Positions 1 to 12,700 of a DNA stretch of 64,000 nucleotides are shown here, one piece after another. The stretch is from Chrysomallon squamiferum. Lineage: Eukaryota; Mollusca; Gastropoda; Neomphalida; Peltospiridae. The notes under the pieces are model-generated. The model worked only from the letters and a program-made list of their open reading frames with translations, was not told where the DNA came from and made no database searches. The translations under genes were made by a program, and so were the position numbers. The stretch spans positions 12,198,753 to 12,262,752 of the forward strand of contig CM022675.1 in the NCBI GenBank assembly GCA_012295275.1, given 5' to 3'. Numbering within the stretch: position 1 is the stretch's first letter; each line of letters starts with the position of its first letter.

Positions 1-3000
1 TACAACAGCTTCTCTCTTACTTAAATGCCATAAATTTAAAAAAAACAAAAACAACAAGAACAGCAACAAAGAAAACGTATGTTTATCTTTTGTTAACAGA
101 AGTAGTTTTAATGTCAAAATGTCATTGAGGATGATGACTCTTAAAAGTTAGACAACGCTTTCAAGTATGTTGTCTATTGTAGTGCGAATTCATTGTCATA
201 TAAAGTTACTTGAGCTGTTTTGACAAAAGTGTTTTCGCAAATATAAATATACATATTTCTCGGTTTCGAGTAGCATAGGAAATATAAGGGACGTTCCTGT
301 ACCTAATTAATTTTCAATTTTATGTTTTAGTTGTGTGTATGTGTGTGTTTTTTATGTGTTTGAAGGCTACAGTTCAAGCATGCCGATCCATCCATATCGT
401 AAATGGATCCCCAACAGTGATATAGATAGATTTAAATGCACGTAATTTGTTATCTGATAGTACGTGATCGTGTACTGTCTTGAGAAAGAGTAGAATGACT
501 AGTTAAAACTCTCTTTCTCTGTCTGTCTCTTTTTTAAAGCAAAGCAGATACTACGTGTGTGTGTGTGTGCGTGCGTGCTTGTCTTCGTATATTTGTGCAT
601 GATATCTATGAACTACAAATTCAATAAAACAAACAAAATAAATAAATTATATTTACGTTTCTTAGCGGAGATTGTTATATAATCACACTTTATTATTATA
701 AAAGATTGGGTGAATAATAAAACACAGTTGTGGAATGATGCTAACTGAATGACCATAAATAACCTTACTATGTTATTATTATATTTGCTATTCGTTCGAC
801 TAAGAACATACAACTAGAAGATCATCCGTTTTGACAGAGTAATGAATAACGTCAAGACATAAGTTGCATATATATATATATGTTTCTATGTGTGTGTATG
901 TGTGGTTGTATTTGTATACATAAATACATATTTACTTATACATAACCACATACATAGATACATATTTACTTATAGATAACCACATACATATAAACATTTA
1001 TACATACTTACATTTATTTACAAACATTAATATAAAGATACATAGATAGACAGATAGATATACGCGTACATATGTCTAATCATATACATACATCAAACAT
1101 ACCTATTTACATACGTACATACATACATAGATATATACATACGTTCATATATACATACATACATACATACATGACGATGACGATGATGATGACAACGATA
1201 TTTTAAAAGTTATCCTAGAGTGAAAAAGAATCAGAAAACAACGTTTTACCGACCATGTTTATTCATATAGTTCTGCAATGCATTCCAAAAAAAAGTATAT
1301 AATACCGTTGTTTTTGTTTGTAAGGGTGATCTGATGGTGGTGGTTTTGTTATAACTGCTTTTGTTGTTGATACTGTTGCTATTGGGGAAGCTGCTTTATT
1401 CATTTATTTTATTTTGGTTTCTTTAAAAACAAAATTACTGCATTAATTCATCCTATAAACAGTTGAACTAGGACCAAAAGAGGATTCTAGAATATAACTT
1501 TCATGAAAGAACGTTAAAAAAATAAAAATAAATAAATAAATAAAAATGATGGAGAGTGCAGTGTTCATCCACTTGGATTTGCATATACACTATCAGTTTA
1601 TTTATTTGGTATTGCGACTAAGAAATAGTGAATATTTTTACTACATTTGCTGCCTACATAATCGAGTGTCTTCTGTCCTGCTAAAAAATCACTGCAGAAA
1701 TCAAAGCTAGACATTGTTCAAGACATACAGGTACATACTTGAATGACTTTATGATGGAAGTATGCTTATAAACGATCCAACACCTTAAGGTATTGTTCAC
1801 TGGAGTTCAAGGCGGCTTATTTGAAATAATACATTCATTTACAAACTTTAGGATTATATTCCAGGTGATAACACATTTCATTGTTATTTCAGTAACCAGT
1901 CCCCATTGAGAACTTCTGTTATTGCTCCAGTTTCCACATGAACATTTATATCTTATATTGTTCAGTATTCTTTGAGTGCACGTAAGGTGATACGAATAAA
2001 AAACCTATAATTACATACTGTCTTCTTCGAGTAAATGTTTTATTTTATTATACTTTAATCTTTGTTAATAATAAAGTATAATAATGATAAATCACAAATC
2101 CGTAATAAGTCTTGTAGGCTGAACTTTAATTCATTTCTTAACGTCACTAAACAATTTTTTTTTAAATTATTATTGTTTGTAGCAGTAGTAGAAGTGGTGG
2201 TAGTACTGGTGCTAGTAGTAGTAGTAGTAGTAGTAGTAGTAATAGTAGTGGTAGTATCTAGTAGTAATAACAGTAGTTTTAGTATTAGCATAAATATTAT
2301 TATTATTAATAATAAAACCCGATTAATTAAACGATACGGGAATTACGTCAACGATTTCTAATTTCTGTTTAGAAGTTATGATATTTAAAACTGAAAATGT
2401 TTTATTTATTAATTTTAATATAGAAATAATAAATAATATCATTAATATAAGGTAAGAAAAAATCCCACAAACGTTCCTCTAAGCTGAATAGCGCACACAA
2501 ACGTACACGAAAACATGTTTGTACTGTGAAATTGCAGTGACGCATAATGCCTTCTGATTTTTCGATCGAAAGTTCACGGCATCAAGTTAATACATCTTTT
2601 CATTAAATAAAAGAAAAAAGAGAGAGAATATTTTGTCATGTATCAAGAAGTAGAAACGCCTTTCGACAACTATAACACCTATATCCATATAACATATTCC
2701 ACCATTTATGTCGAATAACAATAATATGTAGATATTAATCGCATACAAATGGGTTCTGTTGTATGATTCTGTTTGAAAGAAGACACCACCGCTTTGAGAA
2801 CATAAAATCACTTTGCTTTCGGCTTTGTATTCACTTTCAATAGGCAAAGACATTTAGAAGTGAATAATTTCACGCTGTCTACTCGGCTGACAGTCCCTTT
2901 CTTATCAAAAGTATAGTATCTGCCACCCATATTCATAATTTCGGTACCTTTGTCCCGTTTATCGTCAAGACAACGCGATGTTTTAGATGTTTGCTTGTTT
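1..3000. other. Gene-free repeat-rich stretch
   Basis: I see no coding exon here. The stretch holds a (GT)n run near 556-576, a tetranucleotide CATA-type microsatellite at about 1080-1172, and a GTAG/GTAGTA-type trinucleotide run at about 2180-2280. Open frames across the last of these are low-complexity serine/threonine or valine runs and not genes. From about 2880 the DNA becomes slightly richer in CG dinucleotides, which may mark the approach to the promoter of the next gene. Confidence 0.6.
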
Positions 3001-3110
3001 GTGTGCATGTTTCGTCTTGAAACCTGATATTTTCTTAGTAAATGGCGGACCGTTTGATATAAACGGCCATGGATGTTAAATAATTAAGAACAAAAAATGG
3101 ATTTTAGGTG
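2930..3110 (+). promoter_or_regulatory. Possible promoter/first-exon region of the C21orf58-like gene
   Basis: A short stretch with more CG dinucleotides than its surroundings holds a YY1-like AAATGGCGG at 3040-3048 and CGGCCATGG at 3064-3072. A good splice donor (GTGAGT) follows at about 3107. The ATG just before that donor (ATGGATTTTAG) does not join the next exon in the frame that matches the protein family, so this may be a 5' UTR exon. The promoter role is inferred from position and motif only. Confidence 0.3.
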
Positions 3111-4535
3111 AGTTGTGATAATATAGAACTCTGTTTAGTTAAACAGCTGAAGTTTTTAGAACCTAAGAAATGTGTTTTTGTTTTGCGTTTTTAAAGGTTG
3201 TTTATTTTCAGTATTATCGAGACAATCCTCTCATTTTAAGTTTTCATTATTATTTTGACTCCATTTATTCCAACAAAGTTATAAATGTTTGTAACTTTAT
3301 TGTTTTAAAATGAAATAGATTATAAACCTTTTAAAATATTATTGTAGCCAACTACTCTTACAATTCAGTGGCTATATTTAATTTTATTTCAAAAATAGAA
3401 ACCACCAAAATATAGTCGGCCATTTTGAATGGATTTTGCGTTTTGAATATAAAATTTACAGCTGTATTTTTAATTAACTTTTTAAGCTAATATATTATTC
3501 AGATTTAATTAATAGTTATTCTAAAATATTTTTTTAACAGATAAGTACGAAAAAAAAAAAAAAAATACTAGGTGGATATACATTTTAATAATAATGATGA
3601 TGATGATAATAATAAATAAAAAGTAAAGAAAATGATCGTTGTTACATCCCTGAATACAGCTCCAGATATTTTGAAATTTTCAAGAATAGATCTTGGATTT
3701 AAGAAAAAGGCTTGTGACACCGTTGCTATATTCAGTATAATTTGATTTGTGAATAATATTAGTAAAATATCTGTTAGCTAAAATAAGAATAGAGGCATTC
3801 TGATTCCTTTTCCCCCGAGGCTGAATCTTTTATTATTCTCGTCACTAATCCAGAGTATCATGATAATCTAATGTAGCATTCACACAGTTCTGTTATTTTT
3901 ATAACGTGAGAATTCCCTTCATTCTTATCACTATTTTAGTTTCACGGGGGGTTTTTTCGGGGGGGGGGGTGTCGTTTTTTTGTTGTTTTTTTTTTTTTTG
4001 TTGTTTTTTCCTGATCATATTGGTTCCAGTTTTAAGGAATATTAAAATGTATACCAAAAAATTAATAGCTTGTCTTGTTACGGATTTTATAAAAAAAAAA
4101 TTAAAAATTGAAAGATAAAGCGAATATCTCATTTAACTGCAGCTTATTTAATCATTATTCTGATAAGCAATGCGAGATTTTAATTTTCTTTCTCCTGCAA
4201 AGAAATAATAATTTAAAATAAATAAAATAATAAAAAGATGAAAAACGATTCCTCGGAAGGGAGATAACTCATACCAAAAACGTTTCAATTATAAGGGCAG
4301 CTACTCTAGATAAAAAAACTTGAACCCTATGTTAAATTTGTTATATAATTATCTCTGTTCTGTGTTGAATGAAGAAAATATTCATTGTGAAACTCTCTGT
4401 ATAAAATTTGCAGAATGAAAGAAAGGAATCTAATATTAATTTTACAAATGCCATAGACTGTAAAAAACAAAAATCGTTTTCTTCATTCTTCCTTTCTATT
4501 TGATTTTATTTATTATTTTTACCATTGTCTTTTAG

Positions 4536-5960
4536 AAACTTGCAAATGAAAGAGAAAAATTACAAAGACCGGAAACTTCATCCAGTAAGTAAAATTAACT
4601 AATTTATTTTAAAGTTCAAACACTCTAAATGATTTTTTTATGCAATATAACTAAATAATTTAGTGAATTAAAGTGATTATTAAATAAACAGATAAGAAAA
4701 CTTTAAACATCACAAATTTGGGTGGAGGTGTTTGACAGTAATAAAAATATGAATAAATAGCTTACAAAATTATAATAACAATAAATTATTATAAATTTGA
4801 ATGATTACTTTTTGTATTATTATTATTTTTTGTTTATTTATTTATTTATTATGATTGTGTACTGATATAAATAAAATCTGTCATTGTAGGTGAGGGTGGA
4901 GATGGACACTTAAAGATTCAGCAGGCTATGCTGAGAAGACAAGACTTGATAGACAAAATAAGAGTCAGTATTTTATACATTTTACATATCACAAACATAA
5001 TTAAGCATTTCATATGCATTTTTGTTTATCACAGACACTTAAGAATATATATAATACTTCATATATGTTAAACACATAAATATTTTATGAATAGTGCTGT
5101 AGTTCTTACATCAGTCCTCATTGTTACCCTGTCATTACAGTCTGTATTTCTCAGCTAACTTATCGGGGTTTTGTGTATAGTCTGTTGAATATGGGAAGTT
5201 ATAATTTATACAGTTATTTCCATCCAATTTCAGTATAGGTTTTCCTATGATGTCGTCATTCTATAATCAATATAGTAATAACCGTTAATAATAAAATAAA
5301 TCAAATTGTGTTATCACAAACATTTGTTTATTTGTTAAATTCCTTTTACAGAGAGAACAACTTGATTTACAAAGACCACATACCCATAGTCCTCGTAGAC
5401 GTTTTACCCCTAGCCCTATACCCCCACCTTCTAGACGATCATTACCAGATTTAAATAAAACATATCAGTTCAACTGGTACAACAGCAGACCAGGTAAGTT
5501 TTTTTAGTCTTCATTTCTATGAAATATTTACAAACATGCAACTTAATTTCCAAAAAAGAATGTGGAATATTTTAACTTAATTTCTTTAATAAAAATGTAT
5601 TAGTTTAGTAATTTAGAAAATTAAATTTATAGTAATTTTAGAAGCAAATAATTATTTAATGATTATTAAGATTGGCAGTATGTAGTAAAGGAAATAAATA
5701 GTTAAGATAGCTTAAGATTATTATTCTAAATGCTTTTTGAATTTATTTTTAAGCTGCATAAACTAATTATATTTCAGAAATTTATTTTACCTGAAGTAAT
5801 TTTAGAAATAAGAATTTAGTTTATAAAAAGTTAATTATATATGAAGATTTATATTACACCTATGAACAACATACAGTAAATAATTTATCAATTATTTTAT
5901 GAACATTTGAGTAAATACGTCTAACACTGAATAAGTGTCTTACCAATAAATCAGTCATGG

Positions 5961-6001
<41 letters not shown>

Positions 6002-6200
6002 GTGCAACATGTTCTGTCACAAATGCAGTTAAAGTAAGGAAAAGTGACAGCCTCTATACTTTATTTTACTGGCATGTTTCTGACATCTGAAATTTAAAAC
6101 TAGCAAAGGTTGATTTTGGGTAACAAATAAAGAATCTGTTGGAATATACACAGATATTTAGACCACTGTGCATGCTACTATGGGTATAATATTAAGTGTA

Positions 6201-6239
<39 letters not shown>

Positions 6240-6693
6240 ATGAAAAATGTATCATTTAGCATTATTTAATTTATAGTTTTAGTTAGTATTAATTGCTTGA
6301 CTAGAAAACACTCAACATAATTATAATTATAATTATTATAAAAATGCTGTAAGTCACTAATCTTTAGGTTATTAATGCTACAAAATAATATGCATTAAAG
6401 CCTTTGTTAATATGTAAAGGTGTTTAATATCCTATACATTTTGAGGAAAGAGAGATTAACCAATCAGATTTTCTTATATAATTTTACAAAATTTATCATA
6501 TTTGTGATAATTTGATTAGAAAATAATTTCACTTACTGAAAATAATTTCTCAACAAAAACAGCTTTAACCAGCCTTTCACTCTTGAGAAACTAAAAATGA
6601 AAACTATAACAAAACAATTTTAACAAAAAATAAAATGAATAAAAAAATGTATATGTGTACATATGCGTGTATATATGTATATTTTTGTATGTA

Positions 6694-6729
<36 letters not shown>

Positions 6730-9700
6730 CATACACAGACATACATACATATATATAATCATTATGCAATTAGTTGGTAACATTAGTAGATTAGTAGTAA
6801 TCTATAATAACATTATTCACATGACTTTACATAAACTCTGCTGCTTTCTGCATTAAGATGAAGATTTCTCAAATGTGCCATACTTGCCACCTATAGATCC
6901 ACGTCCAGGAACACATTATCTATCATATGATCCAGGTAAAAATATGTTCAATATTGGAACCTGATTGATTGTGACAAATATTTCTATCCACTAATAAAAT
7001 AAGTGATAATTCAGTTTTGATTTGATTTGTGTTTTTTCTTGAATGGAATGTTCTTTCATTTTTTTTAAATTTTAAAAACTTCTAATTTTCTTTTAAAGGG
7101 TCTCTGTTAAATTAATACATTATACAATAAATATTTTTTTTTTTTTTTTTTTTTTTTTTGTAAGATTGTAAAATAAGCCAATTACTGAAATTTAGAATAT
7201 AATAATAATCAGAAAATTTCCCTTCTTTCTTATAGAAATATAATTTTTCTTGTATTAAGACATAATTACACATTTGAGTGTTATATTGCACATTTCTTTG
7301 TTATTAACATTTTATGCTCAATAAACTAACATTAATTTTAATGCACTTTAATAACTCTTGAGTTAAATATATAATACGTTTTCTTCTATCATCTTTCATA
7401 GTTTGAATCATTACAGTGGTTTGAAGAATTTATAGGCATATATATTAACAAATAGAATCCTGTTACAATGTGGCCATAAATTCTGATATGTTATCAATTA
7501 TGAAATGTGCCTAATAACATCCTAAATTCTGATACATTGTGTAAATATACGTTCCTTAACATTATGAATTCATACACAAAATCTGACTCTTCCTTTATTT
7601 CTTTTCTAAGTTTAATTTATATTTACATGCCTGTAACTTTACGGTGAAATATTTGGCACAGTAATCACATCATGACAGGAGTTATACTCTAACAACTTTT
7701 TACATTAGTTTTCACTCTAACATGTGTGAACATTAACATGTTAAATTAATACATTCTTAGTTTTGCTTTTTAGCATGTAGAAAAAGAAAATAATGTAAAA
7801 ACCTTTTTGTTATTCAAGGTGGCCCCCCTCCTGACGGTGCCCATCAAGGTAAGAACTGCACACTGCCCTTAGTTTGAAATAGTGAAATCTTCACCAGTCA
7901 ATCATATATACTTTATTTATCAATAAATATTTGTTATGCATTGAAATTGTTTGTTTTATATAACTTTATATGCACATTTTGCTTCATTTGTAATTACAGT
8001 TAAAAAATAATATTTCTGCTTTAAAAGAAGGAAAATATACAAGCTAATTGTTAGGCCTGTGTATTAGCAAAATTATTTTTCCTTTTAGACGTTTCTTCTT
8101 TTTTTTTTCTTTTTTTTTTTATATAATTAATATATGTATTGCATTTGTCATGATTTTTTTTCTATGTGAAATTTAATCCTTTTTATCATGATTTGTTTAC
8201 AGTGATAACTAATTTTTAACTTTGTATGATTAACAATTCTATTTCAGTTTTTTAATAATTTTCCATTTAAAATTATTTTTTATTTTTTAAATTATTTTTT
8301 AAAGAATTATTTGACTAATATTAATATTGTAACTGACTGATGTTTTATGATTCTTTAATTTTACAAAGACTACAAATTCTGAGTAAACAGTGGATCCCTA
8401 TTTTGTTATATTTTACAGTATTTGTTCCTCACTTTTGAAATAGCCTTGCTTGTATCTTGGATTCAAATACTATCCGTTTATAATGCTGTACCATTTTAGT
8501 GAAAATCTTGATCCTTTTATTATCACAGAAATAAAAAAATCATTGATTTCATGCATCATTTTAAGAAAAAAAATCTACATTAAAAAAACATTAAACATAT
8601 ATTTTATTTAAAAATTCTTTTTTAGCAGACATGGCCAACATAAAACATGTGATTGAACATCATGTCCGACAGCAACCAGCAGCCATAGCACAAATACAAC
8701 CAATAGCTCAGCCAGTCGTACAACCAGTGGTGCAGCCAGTTGTCCACCAGTACCAGTTACCTCCTGTCCAGCATGTCCAGCATGTCCAGCATGTTCAACA
8801 CATCCAGCCAGCTCCAACGACACACATTGTACCACAGATAACAACAGTGCAGGCAGCGCAGCCCATCGTTCAGGCTGTGCCTGCCATAGGCATTGTCAGT
8901 GAGAACAAGGATAAAGGTTTTAATAAAGGAGGTAAGGCTATTTTAATAATGATAAATTTTAATACTTTTATCTATTAATCAAAATATTGAATAGTGTCAT
9001 TTTTAAAATATCTTTTGAGTGATACTGTTAAAACTTAAAATATGATTAAAGTTAAATACTATAAAAAATGAATAACAGAGGTGATGGGTAAATTTTTTAT
9101 GAAAAAGTTTAATATTTTTATAGTTAATGTTCGATACTGTTAAAATTAATGCTGATAAATTTTAATTAAAAAAATCTATTTGAATATTAGTCTCTTGAGT
9201 AAATGTATAATTTACCATAAAAGAATTTAGCCCAATGATTGCACTGTTACCCGAGGAGATGAAAAAAAATTAATTCTAAATGTTTTCTCTTCATTTTTTG
9301 AGAAGATGAAACAGAATGTTTTTGATCATATGTGTTTTTCTCTCTTAAACTCATTAATATCTTTACTAAATTTTGTATCACTGTTACTGTAAAGTGTTGT
9401 TTTTTTCATTTATCAGTTATGATTTTGATATATCAATAATAGGTTTCTAGATGGAGTAGGAATTTTCATCCTTTTCAAACTGATTAATCCTGTTACTGCC
9501 AGAATTCAACCAGTGAAATGAAAATATGCCACATGTAATCATCTCTTGTTGCTTTGTCCACTGGTGTAATCATTTGCTATTTATAGATTTCATGGACATG
9601 ATGATGATAGAGAATGCTCAAATGAATCACTATGTGATGCAGCAGTTGATGTTGCAAAATCTTCACCCTCGTGTTGTGGCTACTGCCCCAGTGGCCACAC

Positions 9701-12700
9701 AAACAGTAAGTCTCACATAGAGAAAGAAAACCCCACATCACAGCCAGACATTTTAACCTTCCTGTTGAGATAGTTATGTTATGAAGAATTCATTTATTTC
9801 AGAATAATTTAAACTAAATAAGGATGAGTTAGAATTTAAAAAAAAGAAGTTTATCTCACTTCAATTATTTATAGCACTTACAGTAAAGTGAATGATATAG
9901 TTTAAATTAAACAGTTCAATGAAGCTGCTGAAGCTTAACATAAACACACTTCTTTATACTTGAAAAGTTTAAAGAACATAAATTATAAATATATTTGTAT
10001 ATTCAGTAGAATGCTGTAAAAATGTGAAACCAGGAATTCAGAATATCTGTTGCTATTGCAATCTTTTTGTGTTGGCACTGTGTTGTTAAAATGAAGAAAG
10101 AGAGATAAAGAGAAATTAAATTAAAATGGTGTCTTATTTAAATTTGACTTATAGTAATATGCACTATGGAGGGTTTCTTAATATAAAATAAAAAAACAAA
10201 TTAAACAATGTTACATATAACATACATTTATAATTTAAACTTTAGCAAACTTTACTTTATGTCTTAACACAACAGGTTAAAATGTCATTTGTGATCTAAA
10301 ATAGGACTGCAGTAATATATTTTAGGCTGTGAGATGTATATTGCATATAATTATCAATGTGGTGTCACCATATGCTCACAGCTGCACAAACCCCACCCCC
10401 CACCCAAGAAAAAAGAAAACAATTCCTACTCCAATCTAGAACCAAAAAAACCAAACATTTTTAACAGCATCTGTCATTTTATTGGTGGCTACTTTTAGAT
10501 TTCATGGACATGATGATGTTTGAAAATGTGCAGATGCACCATATGGTGATGCAACAGATGATGATGCAAAACTTAGCCCCTAAAGTAGCCATAGCACAGG
10601 CACCTGTGCAGTCTACTGTCGTAAGTGTAGATGTAGTAATAGTAGCAACATACTTTGCTGTTGTAACTGTAGAATTTTCTGATAAATTATTGTTCAGGTT
10701 AGTTTCTAGAATTTACATTCAAACACAGGCATTGTGTTCCTTCTGATATATAGCACTTCAAAGTGGCTATTTTCACTAAAACACACATAGCCACTGCTCA
10801 CACAGAATCACTCAAAATGTGAAGTGTTAAATCCTTCAAAATTACTTACTACTGGTATTTTGATATAATTTTAAATTTTAACAGGTTGTATTAAAATTAA
10901 GTGTTAAATACTTTATCAAAAGATTTAAGATTTTTTTTTTTTTTTTTTATTTAGTATTTTTTACAAAGAATCATACAGATTGCTTAGTATGTTAAATTAT
11001 TTCTGTTCCTTGAGAATGTTGCAGAACATAGTTTACCTTTTAAGGCTTTAAGCAGTAATTAGCTTAGTTTGTCACTTTTTCTTCATTATTTTTTTTTGTT
11101 TGTTTTTCTTTCCATTACATTTTTCTTTTCTTTTCTTTCTTTATTTTTTTCATGAATAAAAAAACCTACAGTATTATAATTTTTTAACTTTAGAAACATT
11201 TTATAGACAATGAAACAATTTGCAGAAGTAGGGATAAATTAATTTTTATTAAATTAAAAAGACAAATTAGTTATTTAATTAATTTTTATTAAAATTTGCT
11301 TATGTCTTATATTTATTATAATTATGTGAAAACAAAAAAATAATAACTAATATTAAGTACAATTCAACTAAATTAAAATAAATAATTATTATTAACAATT
11401 TAAAATAGTAATATATTCAGTTTTTGTTTATTGAATAAAATAATTATTTACTGAATTTGTAATCATTTGTTTTGGTAAATTTAGTTCTTATAATTTTATA
11501 TTGTCATTAAAAAAATGTTATTGAAGTTTCTTATCTAGAGCAAGAAACAAATATCCCACCCAAATAAAAAAATAAAAAATTAAACAATTATAATAAAATA
11601 AAATAAGTATGTTAATGAATAAAAGAAAAAGAAAAAAGAAAAAAAAAGAAGCAAAATAAAAAGTTTCCAATCACATTCTCTGTTTTCAAAAAATTAAACA
11701 ATGAAACTTTTAAAAGTAGATTTGATATATGTAATTAATTTTAATTAGCATGCACACACATACTAAAACTGCTTCTGTTTAAGGAATATATATTAATATA
11801 ATTTTATTATACATAATTTTCTTCTGTTGATACACATACCTATATTAAAAAAACTTAAAATTATAAATATGCATTTAAAGGATCTCTTGTTTTTATGTAA
11901 TAAAAAGGCTTCCAGTTTGGCATCAGTTTACAAAATGAACAGAAAAAAGTAGACTTTCAGAGGACTATACACATAGTTTTGTTTTAGTGTAAAATTACTC
12001 ACTCTCTTTTACAGTATGTACAACATAGTTTTGAACAGACTAGTAATATATTAAAACCACAAGAGTAATCTTCAATCAGATAGAATAATATTAATTTTAG
12101 ATATGATATATAATTTTTAAACTAGATTCCATATGACATGTCATATTAGAACTGAATAAAAATATGTAAGTTTATTATAAATTTATAACAGATACCAAAT
12201 TATAATATATGAAATCTCTGACCAACACATAATTAGCTATTTACATTAAAAGGTGAAAGGCTTTTACAAAAATAAGCTAATAAAAGTAGTGGTATATATT
12301 ATACAGAATATTAAAATATACAGTTATAAATTAATAATACAGAATAATAATGCTAGGGTAAATCTTCATATCAAAATGGAATACATTTTCAACTATAAGA
12401 AAAATAATATTATTTTATAATTTTAAACATGTTATTTACTTTAAGTGTACATTAATATGTAATATTTCTGTAATTGAAAAATTATTTGTTTTGTAAACAC
12501 ATTCAATGAATACATTGTACAGAACATAAATAACATAATAATATATAAACAAATTAAAGATTAGTATAACAGCTTGAAACATGTATTTGAAATGTACCTA
12601 AATAGGACAAATTAATTCACACTGATGTATTTTAAAGGAAAATGATGAAATTTTGGGTAATCTCACTGAATTTCAACAACTGAATGTAAAATTAATTCAA

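Noticed and set aside
2055-2361. Threonine-rich and valine-rich frames on both strands
   Set aside because: Translations of a GTA/GTAG-type microsatellite.
3096-3106. ATGGATTTTAG before a GTGAGT donor as start of the C21orf58-like protein
   Set aside because: Joined to exon 4536 it reads RNLQMKEKNYKDRKLHP, which then meets a TAA in exon 4890 unless a different acceptor is used. The other frame (KLANEREKLQRPETSSS...) continues cleanly and resembles the family, so this ATG is probably not the start.
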